Assembly (NCBI GenBank): GCA_900765115.1
Contig: CAAFQK010000066.1
Span: forward strand, 1 to 20,425
Length of the DNA: 20,425 bases
Direction: 5' to 3'
Source: an uncultured Collinsella sp.
GTDB lineage: Bacteria; Actinomycetota; Coriobacteriia; Coriobacteriales; Coriobacteriaceae
Shown: positions 1 to 8,131 of the stretch, in pieces
Numbering within the stretch: the stretch's first letter is position 1
Layout of the letters: each line of letters begins with the position of its first letter
Notes under the pieces: generated by a model
The model's database searches: none
Told to the model about the DNA's origin: nothing
The model's input: the letters and a program-made list of their open reading frames with translations, nothing else
Program-made: the position numbers and the translations under genes

Positions 1-70
1 GGCGTAGCTCAGCTGGGAGAGCGCTTGACTGGCAGTCAAGAGGTCAGGGGTTCGATCCCCCTCGTCTCCA
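1..70 (+). tRNA. tRNA-Ala (anticodon GGC), 5' end cut by window start
   Basis: The D-arm, anticodon arm and T-arm fold as in a tRNA. The anticodon stem CTTGA/TCAAG encloses the loop CTGGCAG, giving anticodon GGC (alanine). The T-stem AGGGG/CCCCT encloses TTCGATC. The 3' acceptor strand (63-69) pairs with the first four visible bases, so about three bases of the 5' acceptor strand lie outside the window. The discriminator base is A70. The next bases are CCC, so CCA is not encoded here, unlike in the tRNA-Pro near 17.3 kb. Confidence 0.93.
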
Positions 71-86
71 CCCGAGCATTGAATGA

Positions 87-114
87 GGCTCCAACGCAAG
101 TTGGGGCCTTTTTT
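87..114 (+). terminator. Rho-independent terminator after tRNA-Ala
   Basis: The stem GGCTCCAAC / GTTGGGGCC has 9 pairs including one G-T pair and a GCAA tetraloop. It is followed directly by six T (109-114). It sits 17 bases past the tRNA end and should end that transcript before the ABC-F gene. Confidence 0.9.
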
Positions 115-146
115 CATATTAGGCACACAAGGTCAAAGGCGGCACC

Positions 147-2180
147 ATGATCCTTCTGGTCGACAAGATCGAAAAAAGCTTCGGCGCACGCGTCCTCTTT
201 AGCGGCGCGTCCTTCCAGATCAACCCCGGCGAGCGTTTCGCCCTCGTGGGTCCCAACGGCGCCGGTAAAACCACCATGCTCAAGATCATCATGGGCATCG
301 ACAGCCCCGACGCCGGCCAGGTCCAGTACGCCAAGGACTGCCAGGTGGGCTACCTAGAGCAGGAAACCAACCTGGAGCATAAGGACACCACCATCCTCGC
401 CGAGGTCATGGCGGCCGCTAAGGAAATCCGCCGCATGGGCGAGCGCGCCAACGAGCTTCAGGCACAAATCACCGAGCTCTCCGAGCAGGGCAAGGACGTC
501 GACGCACTCCTGAACGAATACGGCCAGGTCCAGGACCGCTTTGAGCACCTAGGCGGCTACGAGCTCGAAAGCAACGCCCGCAAAATCCTGTCCGGTCTGG
601 GCTTTAAGGTCACCGACTTTGAGCGTCCCTGCTCCGAGTTTTCCGGCGGCTGGCAGATGCGCATCGCGCTCGCCAAGCTTTTCCTGCGCCACCCCGACCT
701 GCTGCTCCTGGACGAGCCCACCAACCACCTGGATCTCGAGAGTGTCCAGTGGCTGCGCGGCTTTATCGCCAGCTACGACGGCGCCGTCCTCATCGTCAGC
801 CACGACCGCGCCTTCATGGACGCCTGCGTCGACCACGTCGCCGCGCTCGAGAACCGCCGCGTGACCACCTACACCGGCAACTACAGCAGCTACCTCAAGC
901 AGCGCGAGGACAACCTTGAGCAGATGCGCGCCAAGCGTGCCGCCCAGGAGCGCGACATCGCCCACATGCAGGTCTTCGTCGATAAGTTCCGCTACAAGCC
1001 CACCAAGGCCGCCCAGGCCCAGGAGCGTATCCGCAAGATCGAGCAGATCAAGAAGGAGCTCGTCATCCTGCCCGAGGGCCACAAGCATATCGACTTTAAG
1101 TTCCCCGACCCGCCGCGCTCGGGCGATATGGTCGTGGGCCTCGAGGGCGTCTCCAAGTCATACGGCGACAAGCACATCTACAGTGACATCGACCTCAAGC
1201 TCTACCGCGGCGAGCATGTGGCGCTCGTCGGCCCCAACGGCGCCGGCAAGTCCACCCTCATGAAGATCCTCGCCGGCCTGGAACCGCCCACCACCGGCAC
1301 CCGCGACCTGGGCACCAACGTGGGTGTGGCCTACTACGCCCAGCACGCGCTCGAGGGCATGACCGAGTCCAACACCGTCCTGCAAGAGATCGACACCGTC
1401 ACGCCCAAGTGGACCATGCCGCAGCAGCGCAGCCTGCTGGGCGCCTTCCTATTTAGCGACAACGACTCCATCGAGAAGCAGGTCCGTGTCCTCTCCGGCG
1501 GCGAAAAGGCGCGTCTGGCGCTTGCCAAGATGCTCGTGGCCCCCGAGGCGCTCCTGTGCCTGGACGAGCCCACCAACCACCTGGACATCGACTCGGTAGA
1601 CATGCTCGAGAACGCCCTGCAAAACTTCCCCGGCACCATCGTGCTGATCAGCCACGACGAGCACCTGGTACGCGCTGTGGCCAACCGCATCATTGACATC
1701 CGCGATGGCAAGGTCACGGTCTACGACGGCGACTACGACTACTACCTCTACAAGCGCGAGGACCTCGCAGCCCGCGCCGCGGCCGATGCGGCAGGGGAGA
1801 GCGCACCGGCCGCGACCAAGTCCGCTAAGGTCACCGCGGCCCAGCCCGACACCCCCGCCACCGCCTCCAAGCCCGCCGAGGGCAAAAAGACCAAGGAGCA
1901 AAAGCGCGCCGAGGCCCAGGCCCGCGCCGCGCTCAACAAAAAGCTCAAGGGCGTGCGCAACCAGCTCAAGAAGATCGAGGCCGAGCTCGACAAAAAGCGC
2001 GCCCGCTATGACGAGCTTATGGAATTGATGGCGAGCGAAGAGCTTTATGCCGATCAGGACAAGTTCAATGCCGCGCTGGGGGAATATAACGGCCTTAAGC
2101 AAGAACTGCCCAAGCTCGAGGACGAATGGCTGGAGCTTTCCACCCAGATCGAAGAGGAGACCGCGCGTGAATTCTCGTAA
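147..2180 (+). CDS. ABC-F family ATP-binding protein (Uup/YdiF-like)
   Basis: A soluble twin-ATPase protein of the ABC-F class, which lacks membrane segments. Known members act on the ribosome as translation factors or antibiotic-protection proteins. Domain 1 has Walker A GPNGAGKT (35-42), signature SGGWQ (from 166) and Walker B with DEPTNHLD (D189, E190). Domain 2 has Walker A GPNGAGKS (362-369), signature LSGGEKAR (about 449) and a second DEPTNHLD (about 473). The inter-domain linker (about 240-320) is charged and helical, as expected for the P-site tRNA interaction motif. After an Ala/Pro/Lys-rich spacer, residues about 590-675 form a charged coiled coil like the C-terminal extension of Uup-type members. 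The start ATG is preceded by AAAGGCGG. At 677 aa it is long for the family because of the tail. Whether it gives drug resistance or is a housekeeping factor cannot be told from sequence; its place at the head of a housekeeping run favours the latter. Confidence 0.93.
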   Translation: MILLVDKIEKSFGARVLFSGASFQINPGERFALVGPNGAGKTTMLKIIMGIDSPDAGQVQYAKDCQVGYLEQETNLEHKDTTILAEVMAAAKEIRRMGERANELQAQITELSEQGKDVDALLNEYGQVQDRFEHLGGYELESNARKILSGLGFKVTDFERPCSEFSGGWQMRIALAKLFLRHPDLLLLDEPTNHLDLESVQWLRGFIASYDGAVLIVSHDRAFMDACVDHVAALENRRVTTYTGNYSSYLKQREDNLEQMRAKRAAQERDIAHMQVFVDKFRYKPTKAAQAQERIRKIEQIKKELVILPEGHKHIDFKFPDPPRSGDMVVGLEGVSKSYGDKHIYSDIDLKLYRGEHVALVGPNGAGKSTLMKILAGLEPPTTGTRDLGTNVGVAYYAQHALEGMTESNTVLQEIDTVTPKWTMPQQRSLLGAFLFSDNDSIEKQVRVLSGGEKARLALAKMLVAPEALLCLDEPTNHLDIDSVDMLENALQNFPGTIVLISHDEHLVRAVANRIIDIRDGKVTVYDGDYDYYLYKREDLAARAAADAAGESAPAATKSAKVTAAQPDTPATASKPAEGKKTKEQKRAEAQARAALNKKLKGVRNQLKKIEAELDKKRARYDELMELMASEELYADQDKFNAALGEYNGLKQELPKLEDEWLELSTQIEEETAREFS

Positions 2181-2463
2181 GGCCGCTGCCGTGGCGATGA
2201 GCGTCATCGCCATCGCCTGTCGCATCTGCGGCATCTTTATGAGCGCGATGACCGTGCTGCTGTGCTTTAGCGGCCTGACCGCCAAGCTGCAGATTGTCGG
2301 CTTTGTCGTTGAGCTTTCTCGCGCGCTGCCGAGCGCCATCGCCGGCTACGGCGTCATCACCTCACCCTTTGGCGGCGTTTTCCGCTTGGATTACGCCATC
2401 GTGGCCGTCATCCTGTTTGTAGCTGACTACCTGCTCACGCGCGCCTCGCGCCGCGTCCGCTAG
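2167..2463 (+). CDS. Small membrane protein of unknown function (98 aa)
   Basis: I do not recognise a family. The product is hydrophobic, with likely membrane segments at about residues 9-32 and 72-92, a possible third weakly hydrophobic stretch between them, and a basic tail (ASRRVR), which predicts a cytoplasmic C-terminus. I chose GTG at 2167 because AGGAGA lies 6 bases upstream, inside the end of the ABC-F gene. The two genes overlap by 14 bases, suggesting translational coupling. An in-frame ATG at 2197 is the alternative start. The next gene, an intramembrane protease, begins 9 bases after its stop, so it is clearly embedded in the operon. Confidence 0.7.
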   Translation: MNSRKAAAVAMSVIAIACRICGIFMSAMTVLLCFSGLTAKLQIVGFVVELSRALPSAIAGYGVITSPFGGVFRLDYAIVAVILFVADYLLTRASRRVR

Positions 2464-2472
2464 GGGAGCGCC

Positions 2473-3156
2473 ATGTCCAGCAGCTACATCATGAACCTGC
2501 TCGCCAGCGCCGTCGCCGTCATCGTGGGCATCGTCATCCACGAAAGTGCGCACGCCGCCGCGGCCTGGGCACTCGGCGATAAGACAGCCCGTTCGCGCGG
2601 CCGCGTGTCACTCAACCCGCTCAACCATATCGATCCGTTTGGCACTATCATCCTGCCGCTGCTCATGCTCGCCGCCGGTGGCCCGGTGTTTGCCTTCGCC
2701 AAGCCCGTGCCCGTCTACCTCAACAACCTCAAGCACCCCAAGCGCGACGAGGTCCTGGTGAGCGCGGCCGGCCCCGCATCGAATATCGCGCTCGCGTGCC
2801 TGGCTGCAGCCCTCATGCACCTGGCCTATGGCAACCTCTACGCCAGCATGTCCTTTGCTGTGGCGTCTCAAATCATGAACTTCGGCGCCACGTTTATCGT
2901 GGTTAACCTGTCGCTTGCGTTCTTTAACCTTATTCCGATTCCGCCGCTTGACGGCTCGTCTATCATCGTGCCGTTCCTTAAAGGCAAGGCGCTGACCAAC
3001 TACTACCACCTGCAGCAATACGCTATGCCCATCCTCATCCTAGTGCTGTACCTGCTGCCCATGTGGACCGGCATCGATGTGATCGGCCGCTATTTCGACG
3101 TTACCGTGTATCCGCTCGCTGAGCAGATGCTCAACTTCGCAATCGCCGGCATCTAA
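2473..3156 (+). CDS. Site-2 protease family (M50) zinc metalloprotease
   Basis: An integral-membrane metalloprotease expected to cleave substrates within or near the membrane. The zinc motif HESAH (23-27, HExxH) sits in the first hydrophobic helix. The second metal-ligand motif is seen as PPLDG with D160, near the end of another hydrophobic helix. Several further hydrophobic segments follow, to 227 aa in total, typical of the compact M50 branch that lacks a PDZ domain (similar to Bacillus YwhC-type proteins). GGGGAG lies just upstream of the ATG. Its substrate is not evident. The downstream scpA gene begins 84 bases later, and this arrangement of an M50 protease followed by scpA-scpB is seen in other Gram-positive genomes. 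Confidence 0.9.
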   Translation: MSSSYIMNLLASAVAVIVGIVIHESAHAAAAWALGDKTARSRGRVSLNPLNHIDPFGTIILPLLMLAAGGPVFAFAKPVPVYLNNLKHPKRDEVLVSAAGPASNIALACLAAALMHLAYGNLYASMSFAVASQIMNFGATFIVVNLSLAFFNLIPIPPLDGSSIIVPFLKGKALTNYYHLQQYAMPILILVLYLLPMWTGIDVIGRYFDVTVYPLAEQMLNFAIAGI

Positions 3157-3171
3157 GGTAAACTTACAGGT

Positions 3172-3190
3172 CGACCGTGCAAAACGGTCG
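3172..3190 (+). other. Small stem-loop before scpA
   Basis: CGACCGT / ACGGTCG forms a perfect 7-bp stem with a 5-base loop in the only sizeable gap (84 bases) of the first 5.8 kb. No T-run follows, so it is not a standard terminator. It might mark an mRNA processing or stability site between the protease and scpA. Function is not shown. Confidence 0.45.
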
Positions 3191-3240
3191 CAACATGCAC
3201 CCAAACCGCGCCGCGAAGGCGCCGTCAAAGGAGGTCGAAG

Positions 3241-4053
3241 ATGTCGTATCGCGTGTCGACGCAGGTCTACAGCGGACCGTTCGACCTGCTGCTGCAGCTG
3301 GTAACCCGCCAAAAAGTAGATATCGGCGCCATCTCCATCAGCGAGGTGGCCGAGCAGTACCTTGCCGAGGCCGAGCGCATCGAGGCGCTGGACCTGGACG
3401 TAGCAAGCGACTTTTTGCTGGTCGCGGCAACCCTTTTGGACATCAAGGCCGCCTCTCTGGTGCCGCAGGAGGCCCCGCGCAAAGTCGATGACGACGATGA
3501 CGAGTTCGACGAAGACCTCGAAGAACTCAGTGCGCTCGACGGCGACGCCTTGCGCGAGGTCCTGATCCAGCGCCTGATTGCCTACAAGCAGTTTAAAGGC
3601 GCGGCGGCAGCCCTCGGTGCCCGCATGCAGGCCGAAAGTCGCATGCACCCGCGTGTGGCCGGCCCCGACCCCGAGTTCTTGGGCCTAATGCCCGACTATC
3701 TGGCCGGCATTACCCTGCGCGGCCTGGCCGTCATCTGCGCCGACCTGGACGGCAAGCGCCAGACCTTCCTGCTGGAGGCCGAGCATGTGGCGCCGCATCG
3801 CGTGCCGCTCGACCTGACCGTGGCCTCAGTCGACCGCTTTACCATGGCGCACCAAACCTGCACCTTCCGCGAGCTACTGGGCGGCGATGCCACCACCGAG
3901 CAGCTCGTCGTCACCTTCCTAGCTATGCTTGAGCTCGCCAAGCGCGGCTCGCTCACGCTGAGCCAGGACGAGATCTTTGGAACCATCCGCATCAACCGCG
4001 TCGAGGGCGCCGAGGCCTATGTGCCCGGCGAGGGCCCCGAGCTCACCGAATAG
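3241..4053 (+). CDS. scpA: Segregation and condensation protein A
   Basis: ScpA is the kleisin that bridges the head domains of Smc in the bacterial condensin complex, working with ScpB in chromosome compaction and segregation. The N-terminal region has the family pattern: a G-P-F-D-L-L-L core around residue 14, followed by VDIGAISISEVAEQYL, which forms the Smc-neck-binding helices. A highly acidic linker lies at about 82-100. The C-terminal winged-helix region contains FLAMLELAKRGSLTLSQDEIFG. Length (270 aa) is normal. A strong AAAGGAGG lies 8 bases before the ATG. scpB follows after 11 bases, the usual pairing. No smc gene is present in the window. Confidence 0.95.
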   Translation: MSYRVSTQVYSGPFDLLLQLVTRQKVDIGAISISEVAEQYLAEAERIEALDLDVASDFLLVAATLLDIKAASLVPQEAPRKVDDDDDEFDEDLEELSALDGDALREVLIQRLIAYKQFKGAAAALGARMQAESRMHPRVAGPDPEFLGLMPDYLAGITLRGLAVICADLDGKRQTFLLEAEHVAPHRVPLDLTVASVDRFTMAHQTCTFRELLGGDATTEQLVVTFLAMLELAKRGSLTLSQDEIFGTIRINRVEGAEAYVPGEGPELTE

Positions 4054-4064
4054 GAGCCGCAACC

Positions 4065-4793
4065 ATGTCAACCCTTTCCACGCTGGAGGCAAACAGCCTC
4101 AAAGGCGCCCTCGAGGCGCTGCTGCTGGTGTCAAGCGACCCAGTGAGTGCGCCCGCGCTGGCCGGCGCACTGGATATCGCCCCCGGCGAGTGCGCGTCGC
4201 TGCTCGCCGAGCTCAAGGTTGAGTACGAAGAGGCCAACCGCGGCTTTCAGCTGCGCGAGGTCGCCGGCGGCTGGCGCTTGTTTACGCACCCAGCCTACCA
4301 CGATGCGGTCGAGGCCTATGTGTTGAGCTGGGATACGCAAAAGCTGTCGCAGGCGGCGCTCGAAACTTTGGCCGTCATCGCATACCACCAGCCCGTAACG
4401 CGCGAGGTGGTCAAGGGCATCCGCGGCGTCAACTCAGACGGCGTCATCGCGTCGCTCGTGGACAAGGGTCTGGTACGCGAGCTCGGCCGTGACCCCCAGC
4501 GCGGTCAGGCCATCATTTACGGCACGACCAACGCCTTCTTGGAAAAGTTCGGTCTGCGCTCCACCCGCGACCTGCCCGATCTGGAGCAGTTTGCCCCCGA
4601 CGAGCAGTCGCGCCAGTTTATCCGTGAGCGCCTGAGCGGCCGCAGCATTCAGTCCACGCTCGAGGAGCAGGCCGAGGACCTGGACGAAGAGCGCGAACTG
4701 CTTGATACCGATGTTGAAGATGTTGAGGCAGTCGAGGACTTGGAGACCCTGGTCGTCAACGAGACCTCGGAGGATTTGCATGACGAGGACTAA
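4065..4793 (+). CDS. scpB: Segregation and condensation protein B
   Basis: ScpB dimerises and binds the ScpA linker to regulate the Smc ATPase. Two winged-helix domains are visible. The first starts with LKGALEALLLVSSDPVSAPAL and includes GFQLREVAGGWRLFTHP. The second contains LSQAALETLAVIAYHQPVTR, then IRGVNSDGVIASLVDKGLV and GRDPQRGQAIIYGTT, all classic ScpB signatures. A long acidic tail (about 205-242) follows the conserved core. AGGAG precedes the ATG. The end overlaps the likely start of the pseudouridine synthase gene by 14 bases. Confidence 0.95.
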   Translation: MSTLSTLEANSLKGALEALLLVSSDPVSAPALAGALDIAPGECASLLAELKVEYEEANRGFQLREVAGGWRLFTHPAYHDAVEAYVLSWDTQKLSQAALETLAVIAYHQPVTREVVKGIRGVNSDGVIASLVDKGLVRELGRDPQRGQAIIYGTTNAFLEKFGLRSTRDLPDLEQFAPDEQSRQFIRERLSGRSIQSTLEEQAEDLDEERELLDTDVEDVEAVEDLETLVVNETSEDLHDED

Positions 4794-5742
4794 CGAAGCA
4801 GGGGAGACGCGCGCCATGGGCAACGCAGTACCCGCAACCGACGCCCAGCCCGTCTACCCGCATACCATGCGCCTGCAGCGCTTTTTGGCGCGTGCGGGCG
4901 TAGCGAGCCGCCGCGGGTCGGAGGACCTGATGACCGCCGGCCGCGTGACGGTTAACGGCGAGGTTGCGACCGAGCTGGGCACCAAGGTCGATGTCGACCG
5001 CGATCACATCGAGGTCGACGGCATGCCCGTCAAGCTCAACCAGGGCGCCGTGTACCTGATGCTCTACAAGCCGACCGGCTACCTTACCACCATGAGCGAT
5101 CCGCAGGAGCGCCCTTGCGTGGCTGATCTTGTCCCGCGCGACCGCTTTCCGGGGCTCTTCCCGGTGGGTCGCCTGGACCGCGACACCACGGGCCTTTTGC
5201 TCTTTACCACCGACGGCGACCTGTCGCAGGACCTGCTGCACCCCAGCAAGCACGTCTACAAGACCTACCAGGCGCTCGTGGACGGGCAGCTGACCGACCG
5301 CGATCTGGACCCGCTCCGCCGTGGCATCGAGCTCGACGACGGCCTATGCCAGCCGGCAATCTGCCGCGTCATCACCGCACGCGAGGCCGAGGCCGTGGCG
5401 CCACAGGGCGTCAGGCCCGGCACCACCGCCGTGGAGGTCATTATCCGCGAGGGTCGCAAGAATCAGGTTAAGCGCATGTTGAGCAAGATTCACCATCCGG
5501 TAATCCGCCTGCACCGCTGCAACTTTGCCGGCCTTGAGCTCAAGGACGTGGCCAAGGGCTCGTGGCGCGAACTCACCGATCGCGAGGCGCAGATCCTCAA
5601 GGCCGGCGGCATCCCGCCCAAGCAGGCCAGCTCCAAGCGCGTCGCCGCGCCGGCGACCAACACCGCCAGCCGCACGCGTCACCACGGCAGCCACGGCTCC
5701 GCACCCAAGCGCAACACCTACCGCGAGCGATACACGGGCTAG
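4780..5742 (+). CDS. rluB: 23S rRNA pseudouridine synthase, RluB/RsuA family
   Basis: It isomerises a uridine in large-subunit rRNA to pseudouridine; RluB targets the peptidyl-transferase region. An S4 RNA-binding domain begins at MRLQRFLARAGVASRRGSE (about 30-48) and continues through GRVTVNG. The catalytic signature GRLDRDTTGLLLFTTDGD carries the active-site Asp. The RsuA/RluB-type end has REGRKNQVKRML and LHRCNFAGL. A basic Ser/Ala/Arg-rich tail of about 45 residues follows. I chose ATG 4780 because GGAGGA lies 6 bases before it and it overlaps scpB, implying coupling. ATG 4816 (with GGGGAG upstream) and ATG 4867 (the usual family start) are alternatives. scpA-scpB-rluB is a conserved order in Gram-positive bacteria. 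Confidence 0.9.
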   Translation: MTRTNEAGETRAMGNAVPATDAQPVYPHTMRLQRFLARAGVASRRGSEDLMTAGRVTVNGEVATELGTKVDVDRDHIEVDGMPVKLNQGAVYLMLYKPTGYLTTMSDPQERPCVADLVPRDRFPGLFPVGRLDRDTTGLLLFTTDGDLSQDLLHPSKHVYKTYQALVDGQLTDRDLDPLRRGIELDDGLCQPAICRVITAREAEAVAPQGVRPGTTAVEVIIREGRKNQVKRMLSKIHHPVIRLHRCNFAGLELKDVAKGSWRELTDREAQILKAGGIPPKQASSKRVAAPATNTASRTRHHGSHGSAPKRNTYRERYTG

Positions 5743-5808
5743 GCAACCCGCCGCGCCCCAACGCCCGCGAACCATACCAGCACGTCAATCATCGAAAGGA
5801 AGCATTGC

Positions 5809-6495
5809 ATGATCGTCGCCATCGACGGCCCCGCCGGTTCCGGCAAGTCCACCATCGCCAAGGAGATCGCCCGCCAGCTGGGCTTTAACAAGCTCGACAC
5901 GGGCGCCATGTATCGCGCCGTCGCATTCGCCGCGCTCGACCGCGGCATCGACCTGGACGACGAGGCGGCCATCGACGCCCTCGCCGAGCAGATCGAGATT
6001 CGCTTTACCAACGGCACCGGCGAAGACACGCGCCTGACCATCGACGGTAAGGATGCCTCGGCTGCCATCCGCACCCCGCAGGTCGACGCCAATGTGTCCA
6101 AGGTCTCGGCCTACCCGGGCGTGCGCGCCGCCATGCTCATCCACCAGCGTCGTGCCGCCGAGGACCGCGACATCGTCGCCGAGGGTCGAGACATCGGCAC
6201 CGTCGTGTTCCCCAACGCGCAGGTCAAGGTGTTCCTGACCGCCGACCCGCGTGAGCGTGCCCGCCGCCGCGTACTTCAGCGTCACCAAAACGATGCCCAG
6301 CCGCTCACGCCCACGCAACTCGAGGCCGAAGTCGACGAGACCCTCGACGCCCTTAAGCAGCGCGACAAGCTCGACAGCAGCCGCGAGGTCGCCCCGCTCG
6401 TGCCCGCCGAAGACGCCGTGCACGTCGACTCCACCGCCCACACCATCGATGAGGTCGTCTCGATAATCGAGGACCTCATCAACCAAAGGAGGTAA
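5809..6495 (+). CDS. cmk: Cytidylate kinase
   Basis: It phosphorylates CMP and dCMP to the diphosphates using ATP, in pyrimidine salvage and DNA precursor supply. The P-loop GPAGSGKST is at residues 7-15. LDTGAMYRA binds the nucleotide monophosphate, and EGRDIGTVVFPNAQVKVFL is the family signature followed by the lid region ADPRERARRR. Length (228 aa) is typical of Cmk. AAAGGAAG precedes the ATG. The acyltransferase gene starts 3 bases after its stop, and the cmk-plsC-ispH order is common in Gram-positive bacteria. Confidence 0.96.
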   Translation: MIVAIDGPAGSGKSTIAKEIARQLGFNKLDTGAMYRAVAFAALDRGIDLDDEAAIDALAEQIEIRFTNGTGEDTRLTIDGKDASAAIRTPQVDANVSKVSAYPGVRAAMLIHQRRAAEDRDIVAEGRDIGTVVFPNAQVKVFLTADPRERARRRVLQRHQNDAQPLTPTQLEAEVDETLDALKQRDKLDSSREVAPLVPAEDAVHVDSTAHTIDEVVSIIEDLINQRR

Positions 6496-6498
6496 CCC

Positions 6499-7227
6499 AT
6501 GCGCCTGTTTAAGCAGACGTCCGAGGATTACTACAACGCCCCCTACGCCGAGTTCCCAGCGTTCATCCGCGGCACCGTCGTCGTAGTCATGGCCATCCTT
6601 TGGGCCTTCTCCAAGTTCATGTGGCGTTGGAAAGTCGAGGACGCTGACCTGCTGTTTGAGCGCCAGGAAGGCCGCGGCAGCGTGGTCATCTGCAACCACA
6701 CCTCGATGGCCGAGCTCCTGGCCGTTGAGACGGCGTTGTTCTTTGGGGGCCGCCGCATTCGTCCCATCTTTAAGTCCGAGTTCGCCAAGAGCAAGATTGT
6801 GCGCTGGGCCTTTAGCCGCGTTGGCGGCATCCCCGTGGAGCGTGGTACTGCCGATATGAAGTGCCTGCGCGCCGCTCAGCATGCGCTGCAGCGCGGCGAG
6901 GACGTCCTGATCTTCCCCGAGGGCACGCGCATCCGCTCGCGCGAGATCAAGCCCGAGGTCCACGGCGGCTTTGCGCTCATCGCCCAGATGGGCAAGGCGC
7001 CCGTCAACCCGCTCGCCATCTGCGGCTGGTCCGACATCACGCCCGCAGGCAAAAAGCTCATGCGTCCCAAGAAGTGCTGGATCCGCGCCGGCAAGGCCGT
7101 CTCGCTTTCCGACGCACCGGCTGGGCTTAAGCGCACGGAGCGCCTGGAATGGTTTGAGTCCGAGGCCATGAACCGCGTCTACGCTATGCGAGACGAGCTG
7201 TGCGCCGAGCATCCGGGCAGGTTCTAG
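6499..7227 (+). CDS. plsC: 1-acyl-sn-glycerol-3-phosphate acyltransferase (PlsC-like)
   Basis: PlsC family enzymes add the second acyl chain to lysophosphatidic acid to make phosphatidic acid at the inner membrane face. A hydrophobic N-terminal segment (about 24-42) would anchor it. Catalytic block I reads N-H-T-S-M-A-E (H67, E72): the usual H-x4-D is H-x4-E here. The later blocks are present: block II around KSEFAKSKIVRW, block III FPEGTR (139-144), and a final proline-containing block at about 168-172 (KAPVNPLAI). AAAGGAGG lies before the ATG. plsY and gpsA downstream supply the preceding steps. The Asp-to-Glu change may be tolerated or may mark a subfamily; substrate specificity is inferred. 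Confidence 0.87.
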   Translation: MRLFKQTSEDYYNAPYAEFPAFIRGTVVVVMAILWAFSKFMWRWKVEDADLLFERQEGRGSVVICNHTSMAELLAVETALFFGGRRIRPIFKSEFAKSKIVRWAFSRVGGIPVERGTADMKCLRAAQHALQRGEDVLIFPEGTRIRSREIKPEVHGGFALIAQMGKAPVNPLAICGWSDITPAGKKLMRPKKCWIRAGKAVSLSDAPAGLKRTERLEWFESEAMNRVYAMRDELCAEHPGRF

Positions 7228-7229
7228 CC

Positions 7230-8129
7230 ATGGACGAGAACGTTATGGGCACCACCGCGGCTGCGTCCGACCTGGACGGCGCGCCCACCATCGAGATCGC
7301 AGCCCACGCCGGCACCTGCTACGGCGTGCAGCGCGCGCTCGACATGGCGCTGGCCACCGCGCCGCAGGCAGGGGAGAGAGCTCAGGTCCACACCCTGGGG
7401 CCACTCATCCATAACCCCATCGTGGTGCGGGAGCTCGCCGAGGCTGGCATTGGCTTAGCCGAGAGCCTGGACGACGCAGCATCGGGCACCGTAATCATCC
7501 GCGCCCACGGCGTGGTGCCGCAGGTGATCGATGCGGCTCACGATCGTGGTCTTACCGTTGTCGACGCTACCTGCCCCTACGTGAAAAAGGTCCACGTGGC
7601 GGCGGAGCGCCTGGTGCGCGAGGGCTATCACGTGGTAGTCGTGGGCGAGCCGGGCCACCCCGAAGTCGAGGGCATCCTGGGTCACGCCGGCAATGATGCG
7701 CAGGTCGTGAGCTGTGCCGCCGACGCCGATGCCCTGCCGCTCAAGGGCAAGGTGGGTCTGGTTGTGCAGACCACCCAGACCGCACAGAACTTGGCCGAGG
7801 TCGTGGCAGCTATCACCCCGCGTGTGCAGGAACTGCGCGTGATCAACACCATCTGCGCTGCTACGAGCGAGCGCCAGCAGGCCGCCGCCGCACTTGCCAA
7901 CCGCTGCGACTGCATGGTCGTCGTGGGCGGCAAAAACTCCGGCAACACCCGCCGTCTGGCGCAGATCTGCGCTGACGCCTGCGAGCGCACGCATCATATC
8001 GAGGAGGCAAGCGAGCTCGAGGCCGCATGGTTTGCCAGCGCGCGCCACATCGGTATCACTGCCGGCGCTTCCACCCCGCAAGAACACATCGAACGCGCTG
8101 TCGCGCGCATCAAGGAGCTTTGCCGCTAA
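7230..8129 (+). CDS. ispH: 4-hydroxy-3-methylbut-2-enyl diphosphate reductase
   Basis: IspH is the last enzyme of the MEP isoprenoid pathway, reducing HMBPP to IPP and DMAPP with a [4Fe-4S] cluster. The three cluster cysteines are visible: C30 (GTCYGVQRAL), C115 (DATCPYVKKVH) and C209 (NTICAATSERQ). Other signatures are HTLGPLIHNP, IIRAHGV, GEPGHPEVEGI, GGKNSGNTRRL and GITAGASTPQEHI. I chose ATG 7230, two bases past the plsC stop; GTG 7200 would overlap plsC and ATG 7245 is also possible. About 299 aa is typical. A roughly 15-residue N-terminal extension before the conserved core is not obviously functional. Confidence 0.95.
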   Translation: MDENVMGTTAAASDLDGAPTIEIAAHAGTCYGVQRALDMALATAPQAGERAQVHTLGPLIHNPIVVRELAEAGIGLAESLDDAASGTVIIRAHGVVPQVIDAAHDRGLTVVDATCPYVKKVHVAAERLVREGYHVVVVGEPGHPEVEGILGHAGNDAQVVSCAADADALPLKGKVGLVVQTTQTAQNLAEVVAAITPRVQELRVINTICAATSERQQAAAALANRCDCMVVVGGKNSGNTRRLAQICADACERTHHIEEASELEAAWFASARHIGITAGASTPQEHIERAVARIKELCR

Positions 8130-8131
8130 TC

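Noticed and set aside
549..1088. Long minus-strand frame opposite the ABC-F gene, and similar long frames opposite ispH, der, gpsA and the desulfurase
   Set aside because: These are complement frames of high-GC genes with clear conserved motifs on the plus strand; they are Leu/Ala/Gly/His-rich and lack ribosome sites.
8027..8131. Longer N-terminus for the DUF512 protein
   Set aside because: The extension is the shadow of the ispH end; the PDZ-like region begins just after ATG 8132.
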